From positions 14,842,001 through 14,906,000 of the forward strand of contig CM070626.1 in the NCBI GenBank assembly GCA_036346255.1: 64,000 nucleotides of DNA, read 5' to 3'. Position numbers and translations under genes: made by a program. A model generated the notes under the pieces. It was not told where the DNA came from, did no database searches, and worked only from the letters and a program-made list of their open reading frames with translations. Numbering within the stretch: the first letter of the stretch is position 1; each line of letters starts with the position of its first letter. Shown here one piece after another: positions 18,398-30,419 of this stretch. The stretch comes from Ampelocalamus luodianensis. Its lineage: Eukaryota; Streptophyta; Magnoliopsida; Poales; Poaceae.

Positions 18398-21300
18398 GAA
18401 TTTTTAAAAATATTATTATTTTTAAAGATATTTACAAAAATAAATAGTCGTTTAAAAAAATTACAAAAATGTGTCCCTATCGCCAGTTCAACTGGCGATA
18501 GGAACCTATCGCCAGTTCAAACGGCGATAGGAACTGTCGCCACTCATGGCCGGGCGACTACCTATCGCCGATTCAATCGGCGGCGGGAAGATGGCGATTT
18601 CTGTCGCCATTTGAGCGTTCTGCCGCCGATTCAGCGGCGGCATGTAAGCGCACTATAAAATCCCCGAAAAATCAATCCAGAATTCATTTTAATTCCAGAA
18701 AAAAACAAGAGAGAGTTGGAGAGGGAGAGAAGAAATTGCGGCGAAGCCCTGTCGGTTCGTCGCGGTGGAGAGAGATTGATAGAGCATTAGTTTCGATCGA
18801 TCATCTTGTGTTGCAGGTAAATTTTTCTGAAACTATGTATGTTACGTCCAAACCTTGTAGGTTAGCAAACGACAATAGCGACATAGAATTGAGTAGGTTA
18901 GAGAACCAGTTCGAGAACCTCGTCGTCAACGAAGGCTCCCATGTACCATGGGAGTATGACCAGAGCGAGGTCAGACTAGGAGCTACGTACAAATGCAAGG
19001 AGGTCGTGCAAGATGCGGTCAAATTCTGGGCATTGTCGGTTCGACGCACATTCACCATCGTCAAGTCTACCCCAAGATGCTACGACGTAAAATGCGGCAT
19101 AGAGGGATGCCCTTGGCGCGTGCACGCATTTCAGCCCAAGTGGGACACCTACTGGAAGTGCTCCATAGTGGTCCCTCACACATGCGTCGTCGCTGAGTCA
19201 GCGCAGTCCCACCGGAACATGTCATCAGGCTTCATTGCCAATCTCATGTACGGTGAGATCGTGGATAACCTAGATTTTGAGCCACGATCCATCATTCGGG
19301 CCATTGAGGCAAGGTTCCAGTACACTATCAGCTATGCCAAGGCTTGGAGGGCAAAACAGAAGGCATTGGAATCAAGGTTCGACACGTTCGAGGATTCCTA
19401 CCACAACCTCCCTGGGCAACTCCGAGTCATACAAGACAAGAATCCCGGCACTCATGTCGACATTCAAGATGCCACGCATCCGAAGTGGCCTAATAAGAGG
19501 GTACTATAGCGAGCATTCTTCGCGTTTGGTCCATGCATCAATGCATTCCGACACTGTCGTCCAATCTTGTGTATCGATGACACATTCCTGACTGGCAGGT
19601 ACAAGGGCCAGATACTGACCGCAATAGCGACGGACGAAAACAATCAAGTTCTTCCCGTGGCATTCGCTTTCGTTGAAAGCGAGAACACGGATAGCTGGCT
19701 GTGGTTCCTGAAGAATGTGAGGATTTCTGTTGTGCAGGACCGTCCCAACGTATGCCTCATACATGACCGGCACGCGGGCCTGCTGTGTGCAATAACATAG
19801 CTACAGCGAGGAGAGAATGTTCCACTTCCATGGCCGGATCTACAGAGCAGGTGGTGCATGAGGCACTTGGGTGCAAACTTCTATAAGCGCCCAACAGGAC
19901 TTGATGAACATGTTCAAGCGCCAGGCAGCGTAACCAGCAGTGTAAGTTCGACACACTGCGGAAGATTCGACGACCGGACCCAAACCCACGAAGGAGGCAT
20001 CGAGAAGGGCGCCCAAGCGCGATCAGGCCCCAAGCATTGCCACGGCTACCTGAGACGCTCCAAGTGTCACGAGGAAGACAGAGGCACAGTCAAATGCTTC
20101 TCGGTGGATTGAGCACGAGCCTAAGGAGAAGTGGTTGTCGCTTTGCATGACGGGGTGGTGCTCGATATGGTATCATGACAACCAACCTAGCCGAGGTCTA
20201 CAACTGGTCATGCGCGGCGCTAGGTACCTTCCTTTGGTTGGTATTATGGAGGCAATTCTCGCGGTACCACAAACTACTTTGTTAACAGATGCAAGAATGC
20301 GTCGCTCACCATGGCAATGATGAGTACTCTACCCGCAATGATCACCGCATACATGGAGGAGAAGAGCAAGAAAGGTGAGATGCACGGGCATTCAAGATAG
20401 GCACGAGGGAGCTTCGCTTTGAGATAATGTGCAGGGATAAAGGGCGTCGCGGGACTAACCGCGAGAGGATCACCCATGAGTGCACGCTACGCGCGATAGT
20501 TGCGTATGCACTTGTAACAAGCCCTTCTTCGCATAGGCCTGCTCCCATGTCATGGCGCTGTTCGACGGTGGCGCAAACATCCCGGCCGATACTCTCTCAC
20601 TATTTCACCAAGGAGGCGGTGATACAAACATGGAGTGGAGAGATGTATGGTTACGCCGTTGTTGGCCATTTCACCGCCATCCATCCCAGGAGCAACTAAT
20701 GCGGGCGCGGACATTGGTAGGCTCAAGGAAAGGTTGGCGGCGGCAGTGCACGACGCATCGAGAACGATATGGGCGAGGCGGCCGGACGTCGCACGAAGAA
20801 GTGCTCCATTTGCGGAGTCCAGGCACACCTTTAAGACATGCCCACGCGAAATACTCGGGACTAAGGAGGCATCGGCATTCGGGCGTCACCACGGGGACCT
20901 CATCCGGTGCCCGACTAGAGGCGATCCACATGGGAGACGTTGACGTCGCGACCACGACAAAAATATTATTATCAATGTTGTCAATTATCATTTTAGTTAA
21001 GTGTTATGGCGTTCTTACGCAAGTTACGTAATATCGAGTGTATGAATTCCGGCGAATGTTAATATCACTTATCTTCCTTTTATGAATCGTTCATACCTCA
21101 AACGTCCTCGCTAAATTCTCAGAAAATTAACCGTAGTAGAACAACATACGATGATGATAAAATGTTATTACGAGTCTAATGATTTCGCATCGTTTAAAAT
21201 TTATGAAAATCACAAATTGCCTAAGTGAAATAGGAAAATCAAAATTGGCTAGGGTTGGGAATGAATTGCCGATTCAATCGGCGATAGGTCTGTCGCTAGT

Positions 21301-21507
21301 TCAATGGCGATTGATCTGTCGCCGATTCAATGGCGATAAATACCTCAAGCGGCGGCATGCGGGGACATGGTCCTGCCGCCGATTGAATCTGGCGATAGTT
21401 CTGTCGCCGATTGAATCAAGCGACAGAGATACATTTTTGTAATTTTTTTAAACGACTATTTATTTTTGTAAATATCTTTAAAAATAATATTATTTTAAAA
21501 AAAATTC
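18398..21507 (+). mobile_element. Mutator-like element (MULE) with transposase remnant
   Basis: The ends GAATTTTTAAAAATATTATT (18398) and their inverse ending AAAATTC (21507) form terminal inverted repeats of about 95 bp. They include AAGATATTTACAAAAATAAA and TAGTCGTTTAAA. A perfect 9-bp duplication CTAGATTTC flanks it (18389-18397 and 21508-21516). Inside both ends lie TCGCC.GTTCAA..GGCGA palindrome repeats (18475-18640 and 21265-21425). One plus-strand transposase gene fills the middle. It inserted immediately beside the gypsy LTR. Confidence 0.93.
18835..20930 (+). pseudogene. MULE transposase, degenerate
   Basis: The N-terminal MuDR-type region is seen at about 18985-19300: LGATYKCKEVVQDAVKFWAL, CGIEGCPWRVHA and WKCSIVVPHTC. 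KAWRAKQKALES follows. An in-frame TAG stands at 19507. The catalytic MULE domain follows at 19560-19795, with CIDDTFLTGRYKGQILTAIA, DENNQVLPVAFAFVESENTD and SWLWFLKN. Later family blocks (MTTNLAEVYNW, MRGARYLPLVGIMEAIL) survive in shifted frames around 20150-20260. Such enzymes cut and join the terminal repeats of Mutator elements. The several stops and shifts mean it cannot make an active protein. The start at 18835 is the first ATG in the main frame. Confidence 0.85.
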
Positions 21508-21649
21508 CTAGATTTCTCACGTCACTTTCTCCTTTTCTTTTCGTAAGATTGACGTCTTGATCATCGACAGTACCGTGCCCAAAACGACATGTATTTGTGA
21601 CTAGAGAGAGTAATCCATTGAACCGAGTAGCCACAAAAAAAAAACGGAT

Positions 21650-21810
21650 TTGCTATTTCTAAGTCACCTGAAATTTTTCTTAAGTTTAAGTCAATTGTTG
21701 TGACTATTAAATTTATGTAAAAATTGATGTGTCATATGATTGAATATTGATCCAATAAATAAAATATATGACTTATACTTAATAAAATTTCATTCAACTT
21801 TACTGATAGA
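21650..21810 (-). mobile_element. MITE, family A (copy left of the OVATE gene)
   Basis: Nearly the reverse complement of 24075-24262: shared TTTGCTATTT.TAAGTCA, AAGTTTAAGT.AATT.TTGTGA and GTGTCATATGATT. Two copies of one small element thus bracket the OVATE gene in opposite orientation. Exact ends are not resolved. Confidence 0.55.
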
Positions 21811-21979
21811 CAATCCAAAAAATAATATGACAACCCTCCCCCCGCGGCGGCACGTTTTCCCTCCTCCGGTCCTCCCCTTTCCCCCTCCCACAAGTCTCTT
21901 CAAAAACCGAACTAACACAAACCTTCAACTCCCGTAAGCAAACTCCCAGTTTTAAAGACACTGACAAAAACACACACAA

Positions 21980-22052
21980 ACATCTTCTACTACTCCATCT
22001 CCCTCTCCTCCTCCTGCTGCTGCTTCTGCACTTCACATCAACTGCCACGCCA
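21980..22052 (+). promoter_or_regulatory. pyrimidine-rich leader before the OVATE gene
   Basis: CTCCATCTCCCTCTCCTCCT and repeated CTGCTG words occupy the 70 bases before the ATG. This is a Y-patch-like leader frequent in rice promoters. I see no clear TATA box in the preceding 100 bases. Confidence 0.4.
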
Positions 22053-22820
22053 ATGGTGAGGAAGCTACCATTGAGCTCCATCTTCTACACCGTCAACTCG
22101 GCCAAAGACACCCCGCCGTCGTCACCTTCTCCTCCGACGTCGACCCCAACAGCATGGATGTGGCCTTCTTGCAAGAACCCAAGAACACGTTCCTTCCGCT
22201 CACCGTCCGCCGCGGCCGCGGCCGCAGCCGCAGCCGCAAAGACTATCGCGTCCCTCTTCCTGGACTCCGCCGAGTCCTTCTTCACCAACTCCTCCGCTGG
22301 CATGCACCACGACGGAGCCTCCGACAGCCTCTCCACCGAGTCCGAGGCCTCCGCCGCGGCTGAAGACATGGCCGACGCCATTGTCCGCGGCCTCCGGTCC
22401 GACCGCCTCCTCTTCGAGCCCCGAGCGCCCTCCAGCTCCATCCTCGAGAAGAAGCCTCCAGCGCGAGCGCACGCCACCGACGACGACGAGGCGGCGGTTT
22501 CGTTCGGCGGGGGCGTGGCGGTGGCCTTCGAGTCGGCGGACCCATACCGGGACTTCCGGGTGTCGATGGAGGAGATGGTGGCCGCGCACGGCGTGGACGA
22601 CTGGGACTGGCTGGAGGAGATGCTGGGTTGGTACCTCCGCGCCAACGGCAAGGACACTCACGCCTCCATCGTCGCCGCGTTCGTCGACCTGGTCGTCTCC
22701 ATGGCCGCCTCCGCCTCAGCCTGCGCCTCCTGCTCCTCCCACCACTCCTCCTTCACTCTCGCCGGGAGCGAGCTGGAGAGCAGTAGAACCGGCGGCCATG
22801 TCTCTTTCGGTCTGAGGTAA
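22053..22820 (+). CDS. OFP: OVATE family protein (transcriptional repressor)
   Basis: A 255-residue intronless frame. Residues 35-49 give WMWPSCKNPRTRSFR, the conserved N-terminal motif of many OVATE proteins. Residues 53-62 are ten alanines. Residues 158-217 are the OVATE domain: SADPYRDFRVSMEEMVAAHG, DDWDWLEEMLGWYLRANGKD, then HASIVAAFVDLVVSM. Known members are plant-specific repressors that bind TALE homeodomain and TRM proteins and affect organ shape, cell elongation and secondary wall or hormone response. High third-position GC contrasts with the AT-rich surroundings and is typical of grass single-exon genes. The ATG at 22053 is the first in frame after a pyrimidine-rich leader; the stop is TAA. 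Related MITEs sit on both sides. Family assignment is firm; the specific member is not determined. Confidence 0.95.
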   Translation: MVRKLPLSSIFYTVNSAKDTPPSSPSPPTSTPTAWMWPSCKNPRTRSFRSPSAAAAAAAAAAKTIASLFLDSAESFFTNSSAGMHHDGASDSLSTESEASAAAEDMADAIVRGLRSDRLLFEPRAPSSSILEKKPPARAHATDDDEAAVSFGGGVAVAFESADPYRDFRVSMEEMVAAHGVDDWDWLEEMLGWYLRANGKDTHASIVAAFVDLVVSMAASASACASCSSHHSSFTLAGSELESSRTGGHVSFGLR

Positions 22821-23574
22821 ATCACATTAGTCTCAGGCTAGCTCTGCCTGCTCTGTGTGCTACGTGTGTGTGTCAATTAATTTTGTCGTATAAACTGTAG
22901 CTGTTCCAGATTAATGAATCAACTAGCCCCTGGTTAATCGATGGATCATGCGGCCGCACATGGTTCGTAATCCGAGCTGTCGCCTAGATCACTAGTTGGT
23001 ATAACTGTATAAGTGAAACTAAAGTGTCACTGCTAGCTAAACGGTACAACATGCTGACGTAACAGCTAACAGTGACAATGATGTGACCAACGTAACACAG
23101 TAATTCACAGTAAATGTGACACCCAGCGAGAATAAACACATCACGCGCGCGCATACACGCATCACGCATGCTAAGCCGGACAATGAACAAGTTTGGACCT
23201 CTGATCGGCAGGCGAGATCGAGGCCGTTTTTGAGACCTGCACGTACGTACGCGCACACATGTGGCCCGGCCGCGCGGCCCTAGCTAACTACTCGATCTAA
23301 CAGGCGGCGTACGTACGTACGCGCGCTTGTAATGCATGTGAGAACAGCGAACGTCTTATCGGCAGCGGTTTGGCCGGCTGTTCTAGGGCCGGCTCGGCTA
23401 GTCATGGTCCCTGGCATGCACGTGCCGTCGAGATCGGTGTCGCAGAATGGATACAGAAGCGCGCAGCAGGTAGGCTAGGCGTCGACGTTGATACGACAAC
23501 GGAACCGCAGTCCCAGCGGCCGGTACTAGCTAGCTTGGTGGAGGGTGCACCAGAGGCTCTCTCGGAAGTGAATC
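22821..23574. other. downstream intergenic region of the OVATE gene
   Basis: No gene seen. GATTAATGAATC near 22910 could serve as part of a poly(A) region. GTACGTACGTACGCGC tracts occur at about 23240-23325. Confidence 0.5.
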
Positions 23575-23688
23575 TTTACCTCTTAAGACACTCCCTATCT
23601 CATCCGCGGTTTAATTTGTAAAATGGTGTGAATCTCGAGATAAAATAGACGGCGGATGAGATAGAACGATGTCCCCTTAAGAGGTAAA
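23575..23688. mobile_element. small foldback MITE
   Basis: The left arm TTTACCTCTTAAGACACTCC..TCTCATCCGC pairs with the right arm GCGGATGAGATAG..CCTTAAGAGGTAAA around a loop of about 45 bases. Total is 114 bp. No target duplication was recognised. Confidence 0.75.
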
Positions 23689-23978
23689 AAGTTTCCCCCC
23701 TCTCCAATGACATTTTGTTCTATGTTGCAGTCTCGTGTTTCATGTGCACCTAGCCACCTAGGTGTTCTATACTTTTTATCTTTTTTAGATAGAACTAAGA
23801 AACAAGCAGAAGGCACCTCTTCAGTTCATCTCTCTGTTTTTTTCTCCCTAAAGATACGCTCAGTTCCTTGGTTGTGCTTGTTGTACATAGGTGCGTGAGT
23901 GGGACGGTGACGTTAGAACCATTTTGCTTGTGGAAGCTGGACCTATCAGTTTAGATAACCAGCCAAAAAAACTACTAA

Positions 23979-24060
23979 GGCCCGTTTGGAACACAATAAT
24001 TTCATAGAAATTTTGAATTCCTACAGCAATTGAGGGAAATTGCCATATTCCAAACTGACC
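23979..24060. mobile_element. Tourist-like MITE (PIF/Harbinger)
   Basis: Ends GGCCCGTTTGGAAC and ATTCCAAACTGACC are inverted repeats with a TAA duplication on each side (23976-23978 and 24061-24063). At 82 bp it is short for the group and probably internally deleted. Confidence 0.75.
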
Positions 24061-24074
24061 TAAGTTGTTTTATA

Positions 24075-24262
24075 TAGTGGGGAACTATCTATTCATAAAG
24101 TGACTGAAATTTTCTGAAGTATAAGTCACGTTTTTTATCCATTGGATTAACATCTAATCATATGACACGTTAATTTCTACACAAATCTAATAGTCACAAT
24201 AATTAACTTAAACTTAAAAAAAATTTAAATGACTTAAAAATAGCAAATCTGATATAGTGGTA
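24075..24262 (+). mobile_element. MITE, family A (copy right of the OVATE gene)
   Basis: Inverted partner of 21650-21810. ATATAGTGG occurs at both ends (24073 and 24252). Its right end abuts the LINE, so the LINE inserted at or next to it. Confidence 0.55.
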
Positions 24263-24263
24263 C

Positions 24264-27200
24264 TTTTTTTTAGATAATGGAAGAGAAGAAACTCTCCCAG
24301 CCTCTGCATCAAGGATGCACACAGCCCAATTTATTATAAAGATCCAAGTTCTAAAGTGACCAAATATTAGAAGTGACTTGAAGTCTTACAACCACAAGAC
24401 AACTTAACTTTAAATCTAATCATTGCAAATCCTGTGACTACACCGCCACCCATGATTGGTGAAGATTTGCTTCGCCACATGCTCCAACCTGGCACTGCCA
24501 CTCAACATTGACTCCTTTTGGGTCGGTTTCTGCATGTTTGCCCATGCCCTCATCCAGTGTCCACTCAATAGCCTTTTTAAAAAATAAAAAACAGCATCAT
24601 TCTGACATAACCAAATAGACCAACATAAGGCACTGGCTCCCACAAGGAGTTGTGTTTTTAAAAATTTTGGAATACCGGCTAACCAATTCTCAAACATGCT
24701 GGCTATATTCACAGGAGGAGATAAATTAAACGCACATTGAACAGCCCACCAAACAAAACGTACAAAGGGACAGTTAATAAAAAGATGTTGAATTGTTTCC
24801 TCTGAAATACATAAACAACACTTTTTGCTTCCCTTCCAATTTATTTTGAGCAGATTATCTTTAGTTAATACTACCCCTCTTTTGAGATACCATAGGAATA
24901 TTTTCACTTTTAATGGAATTTTAAGTAACCAAAAAAGTGTCTAATAGGGGTTCGATAATTTCCAATAAGTGCTGCATATAAGGACTGTACCGAAAATAGT
25001 CCAGACTTATTCAAATTCCATCTAAAAATATCATTTTGAGAGCTTAATTGTAAATTAGCAATTCTTAAAATTAACTCATTCCAAGCTTGTAGCTTAGACC
25101 CAATAATAGGTCTACGAAAAGAGATGTTTAAAGGAGTCGTTCTCATAATATTGGCTATTGTATCATCCTTTTTCCTCACCACCTGATAAAGAATTGGATA
25201 TTGTCTTTTTAGTGGAGAGTCTCCTAACCAAATATCTTCTCAGAACATAGTTTGCATTCCATTTTTAACTTGGAATGAACCAAAGCGAAAAAAAAGATCC
25301 TTAAATTTCATTAGGCCCGTCCAAAATTGGGAAGTCCCAGGCTTGTTAAACACTTGCGAAAGACTCTTCTCACTCAAATATTTCCTTGTTAACAAAGTTT
25401 GCCATACCTCTTCTTCATTAAGCAACTTAAAAAGCCATTTCCCTAGTAAATTTTTATTTTTATGTCTAAGCTCAATACCTAGACCGCCATGCTCTTTGGG
25501 TGTACACACTAAATTCCATTTAGCAAGCCTATATTTCTTTTTATGGCTATCACTTTGCCAGTAAAATCTAGATCTAAAAAAAATCAATTTTTTTGAAAAC
25601 CTCTTTAGAAATCTCAAAAAAAGACAACATAAACATAGACAAACTACTTAGCACCGAGTTAATAAGTACTAAATGTCCACCAACAGACATATTTTTTCCT
25701 TTCCAACTGCTAAGTTTCTTTTCAACTATCTTCAACCCCTTTCCAATCATTATTCCTTAATTTTCTATAGTGAATTGGAATACCTAAGTTTTTAAAAGGG
25801 AAGACACCTACTTCATAACCAAATAATTGAGTATACTGCGGTTCAACTTCTTTGGCTTTGCCAAAACAAAAGATTTTGCTCTTGTGAAATAAACCTGATA
25901 ATTGTTCAAAGACACACAGAAGAAGTTTGAGATTTTTTGTTTGCTCTATGTCATTATTCAAGAAAAGGATATTGTCATCAGCATATTGTAATACTGATAG
26001 CCCATCATCAATCAAATGAGGAACTACTCCCGATATAAGACCTTCTTTTTAGCTCTTGAAATAAAGATGGCTAGTATGTCCACAACAAGATTAAAAAGAA
26101 TTGGGGACATAGGGTCGCATTGTCTAAGACCTTTCTGAGTTTGGAAAAAAGATCCTAAATCATCATTAACTTTTATTGCAACACTCTCTCCCTTAATGAA
26201 ACTCTCTACCCAGGAACACCACTTAGGGGAAAATCCTTTCATCCTCAAAGTTTGGATTAAAAATGGCCATTTGATCGACTTTGTCATACGCTTTTTCAAA
26301 ATCAAGCTTGAGCACAATCCCGTCCAACTTTTCTTTATGCATTTCATGAACAGTTTCATGAAGGATAACAACTCCATCAAGAATGTATCTCCCTTACATA
26401 AATGTTGTCTGGGATGGTTTAATAACCTTATGTGCTACATTAGTAATTCTATTAGTTGCCACTTTAGTAAACACTTTAAAACTAACATTTAGAAGACAAA
26501 TAGGTCTATACTGCTGTATTTTTTAGCATCCACTTTTTTGGGAAGCAGTGTAATAATCCCAAAATTCAAGCTAAAAAGATGCATAGAGCAACTATGAAAA
26601 TCATGAAACATAGCCATCATATCATTTTTAATAACTTCCCAAAACATCTGATAAAACTCCGCTGGGAAGCCGTCTGGCCCAGGTGCTTTGTTATGCTCCA
26701 TTTGAAAAATAGCTTCTTTCACCTCCTTCTTAGTGAAAGGCGTTGTTAGAAAGTTGTTTTCAGAATCCGAGACTTGAGGTATATCATTTCTAAAACCGTC
26801 AATCATAGATAAATGATTACTTTCGGATGGTCCAAAAAGACCTTTGTAATAATTAGTGATATATATTTTTAATTGTACATCACCCCGAACTATCCCCTCT
26901 TCCTGATCGAGCTGAAAAATTCGTTGCTTTCTATGCTTACCATTCGCAATCAAGTGATAGAATCGTGTATTTTTGTCTCCCTCCAAAAGGAATTTCGCTT
27001 TAGAACTTTGATACCATTTATTTCTTCTTCTCTTAAAAGTTGTTCCAATCTCTCATTAGCACATCTTTTAAGATTAAGGTCTTCATTAGTCAAACTGAAA
27101 AACTCAGCTTTTTTATCTAGCTCATCAATTATCGAGTTGAGCGCTATCTTTTCCTTTTTTGTAAGTTCTACTGCAATTTTTAGCCCAACCGTGAAGATAC

Positions 27201-28205
27201 TGTCTAAGAGATCTAACTTTCCATTGCCAAATTTGTAAGGCAGTACAACCTCTATTTTCCTTTTTCCACACATCATTCACCATCTCCCTAAACCCTTCCC
27301 TACATAGCCAGCCTAATTCAAATTTAAATAAAGGCTGATTCCCTCTATGAGAGGCTGCTCCCGTATTTAAAAGCAACGGCGTGTGATCAGACAGAGACTG
27401 TTCAAGAGCATTGACTGTGACTAATGGAAATTTTTGTTCCCAGTCTGTACTCATCAAAACTCTATCTAATTTTTCAAAGGTTGGGTTATTTAACGGATTG
27501 GCCCAAGTATACTGTCTACCAGATAAATCAATTTCCCGTAAATCCAAATTATTAATCACAACATTAAACAAAAAAGGCCATCTAGCTTCAAAATTATCAT
27601 TGTTTTTTTTTCACCCGGATGCCTGATGATATTAAAATCGCCTCCAACTAAAATGGGAAGTGATTCTTTCCTACAGACATGTACAATTTCTTTGAGAAAC
27701 TGCTCCTTGAATTGAGTTTGAGTTGCACCGTAAACAGCCACAAGAACCCATTGGAAATCATCTTCTCTATTTTTAAGATGGAACTTTTCATAGAAATCAC
27801 CAGCATCAATCGAACCAATATCAAAAACCGTAGGGTCCACCCCTAAAAGGATACCCCCGACCGTCCTTGTGGCGGAGAAAAATGCCATAAAAAGTCTCGA
27901 CCACCACAAAGATGGTTAAGACTAGATACTGAAAAATCTTTTTTACCAGTTTCAAGAATAGCCACAAAGTCTAAATGTTGCTCCTTAACTGCCTCACAAA
28001 TATACCGATGTTTAGCCAAGTCTCTCAGACCTCTGCTATTCCAAAAGAGCTCTTTCATTTTAACTTTAATTTTATAGGCCTATTAAGAGAGCTGTTACCT
28101 GTCTTCTTTTTGGAGCTAGACAACCTCTTTTTATTTGTTACTACTGTAAAATTATTATCATCATCCGCTAGAGAATCACCATCTAAATCACTACACAAAT
28201 GATTA
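24264..28205 (-). mobile_element. L1-type LINE, nearly full ORF2, 5'-truncated
   Basis: Minus-strand order is the end of ORF1 (28200-28055), ORF2 (28058 to about 24420), a 3' UTR, and a poly(A) tail seen as TTTTTTTT at 24265-24272. ORF1 stop and ORF2 start overlap as ATGA. ORF1 keeps only its last 50 or so residues, so the copy is 5'-truncated, as is usual for target-primed insertion. GGTAC occurs at both borders (24258-24264 and 28204-28208), but five bases are too few to be sure of a duplication. The 3' end sequence AACTCTCCCAGCCTCTGCAT resembles that of the LINE fragment at 62233. Confidence 0.88.
24420..28058 (-). pseudogene. LINE ORF2: endonuclease, reverse transcriptase, zf-RVT (broken)
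   Basis: Starts MKELFWNSRGLRDLAKHRYI (28058), an apurinic-type endonuclease N-terminus. The same domain continues with WVLVAVYGATQT and LPILVGGDFNIIRHPGEK near 27640, and LSDHTPLLL near 27390. The linker and reverse transcriptase follow: NKAPGPDGFPAEFYQMFWEV (about 26660), GLRQCDPMSPILFNLVVDIL (about 26090) and the catalytic YADD in LSVLQYADDNILFLNND (about 25980). After GLGIELRHKNKNLLGKWLFK (about 25450) comes the zinc region CCLCISEETIQHLFINCPFV (about 24790). Several frameshifts and stops break the frame, for example at about 27840, 27125, 26490, 26020 and 25240. All catalytic blocks are recognisable, so the copy is not very old. Confidence 0.9.
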
Positions 28206-30012
28206 GGTACTATGGTATGGTTTGCACGTACCGTAGTACGTGGGACATAAGACAATTAATTCACAACCTTTGGCCTATGCCACGTTCTCGATGGCCACAA
28301 CAGATGTGGCTATGTGTATACGTTGCAAACAGCCAAACCCCGTTTCCCGCAGCGTTTCAGGTGAAAGAAACGGTACTGGTACTGTTCCTTGCAACGCCCT
28401 TTTAACGGCCGGTGGCCCGGTGCTCCAGTGTCAGTCTCATGTGGATGGGGCCGGGCAACTGCTGGTCTGCTCCACCCAGAGCTGTGGTCCACCGTGTGGC
28501 AGCTGTGCCGTTTTGTCTGAGCCCCTTGAGTGGTTTGAGAGCTTTGAGAGCTTCTTGTTCACTTAGATGGGCAGCAGCAGCAGCACCACTTCCATAAAAG
28601 AATCTTTGGCCCATGGTCCCTGCCTCCAATCCATGGCGTCTGGCTCCTCCCTAGCCCCACTCCCGTACTGGCCTCATCTGCGGGGCCCGCATGTCATTGG
28701 CTGAGCAGGGACGTTACGAGGCTGTATGTTGCAGGTATTGTACAGTACGTACGTACCTTACGCGTGTTGTCGCAACCAAAAAGATTAACCTAGGTAATTG
28801 TAGTGTACCAACAGATGTATACTCGACATGGGAAGAAATACCATGCATGGGAAGTAGGAGTGTAGGACTGTTCAAAACCGGTTTTAACGGGTTGCGCAAA
28901 CCCGCTCAACTCAGAGTTACAGTGGAATGAAACAGCTGCACACATGCATCCCTTGGAGCAGCTCACACGCATGCATGCACGGTCGGCAATTCATCCAACC
29001 CGGGTTGAACAACGCTAATGGGAAAGTCAGTAGGGATATTTCCGGCTTCTGCTGTTACGAAAAAAGGGTTTCTTAATTCAGAAATTCTACAACATTCTAT
29101 GAACAGTCACTGACAAATAAGCGAACATCCACCGACAAATAGGCTACCAAGATTTCCACTCATTTATAGAGCTCGTTTATTAGTATCACTACGGTGAAAG
29201 TCCTCGCGCGGTTAGTATATATTAGTATCATTCGTACGCATCGCAGTAAGTACTCATCATCCTAGGATGAGAGACAAACTGGTGATCAATCAATTAGTGA
29301 GCAACAATGTACGCTACCCAGAACGGCCACGATGTCCATCAGCAAGGCAACCGGCCTACGTACGGGCGCGGCACGTTACTACGTTTTCTCGTGCCTTTGT
29401 CCTGAAAAACAGTGATGCGCGCGGCAACGGGCCGGCCGGCCGGCACGGAGAACGTGCGCATCCCATTCGGCTTCTTCATAGCCGCAGAGAGGGCGCTGGG
29501 CGCTGGAGCGGCGAGCGAGCAGCGCACGGTGGTACAGGCTCCGCTTTTGTTAGCTTGCGTTGGTCTTGGGCTCTTGCCTCTGCCTCTTGGTGGTGCAGCT
29601 TTATTGGCGCTGAATCTTGCATTAATTTGTTGCCACTCGCGCGCGCTCGTACGTACGATGTTGTTGTTTGCCCCGGCCTCCGGTAGTAAAGCTCGCATAT
29701 GCACAGTACTTAGTAATTAAGCGATCGACAGCAGTACTGTCTTCTAAGTAAGCAGTTCAAGCAAAGGTTCCTGTTAACATCGAGGGGGTGAATATGATGC
29801 AAATAATAAACTCTTTATAGAGTGAAGAATCGCCGGCCGTGAGGGGCTCCACGTCGCCGTTTTGGCGATTTTACTCCAATCGAGTCGCTGCACGTGCCCA
29901 ACAGTTACCTCAGCGTCATGCCCTTCTCAGGTCTTTGGGTTGCGCTGGTACCGGCGCGAAGCTTCCTGCCTCCTACCTCCTAACACATCATCTCCTTCGA
30001 ACGCGTCACCAC
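28206..30012. other. no recognisable gene
   Basis: Mixed-composition sequence. Open frames at 28240-28566 and 29267-29720 overlap in several frames and carry no family motif. Palindromic GTACGTACGTAC-type words occur at 28745-28755 and 29350-29360. AGGACTGTTCAAAACCGG at 28863 is unremarkable. I see no element borders. Confidence 0.45.
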
Positions 30013-30419
30013 CACTACTACAAAAAAATTAATATTGAACGTCTCACCACAGATGGTTTACCAAAATCAACAGTATTAAATACAATTATAGACGGTTTTG
30101 GTTTAACGACCGTCTGTGTTACTAGATAAGAGCGAGGTCATCTACCGTGTCTGCGGGGGCCATCTCCTTTCCAAACCCTGCAGACGAGGAAGTGTCCCAG
30201 CGTCTGGTAATATATCGAACTATCTAGTTTGTAATTACTCTATAACTTCATAGGAAGTAAAATAACATGTCGGGCTCTTGCAGGAAGTGCTGGGTGCAAA
30301 ATATTTCCAAGGCTCATTCCAGGCAGTCAGGGAGAGAAAGATACTCTCCGTAACCCTGGGAAATAAGGAGCACTTAGGTCACACGAGAGGCCTTGGTCTT
30401 TATATTCCATGGAAACATG

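Larger units (their letters stand above)
14624..21610. mobile_element. Stowaway-like (Tc1/mariner) element filled by nested insertions
   Basis: The left end TA-CTCCCTCTGGTCATAAATAC (14622 on) is mirrored by the right end GTATTTGTGACTAGAGAGAG-TA (ending 21612). Both continue with ACATGTCGTTTTGGG. CTCCCTC ends and a TA duplication are the Stowaway signature. The remaining body is only 14624-14770, 16365-16564 and 21508-21610. Between these lie a CACTA element, a gypsy derivative and a Mutator element. Confidence 0.7.

Noticed and set aside
22085..22661. Long minus-strand and alternate-frame open frames over the OVATE gene (up to 190 codons)
   Set aside because: They are shadows of the GC-rich coding sequence. 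Only the plus frame 22053-22820 has a conserved domain.
28240..28566. 108-codon frame with many Cys residues
   Set aside because: Cys spacing fits no zinc-finger pattern I know, and the opposite strand has an equally long frame over the same place.
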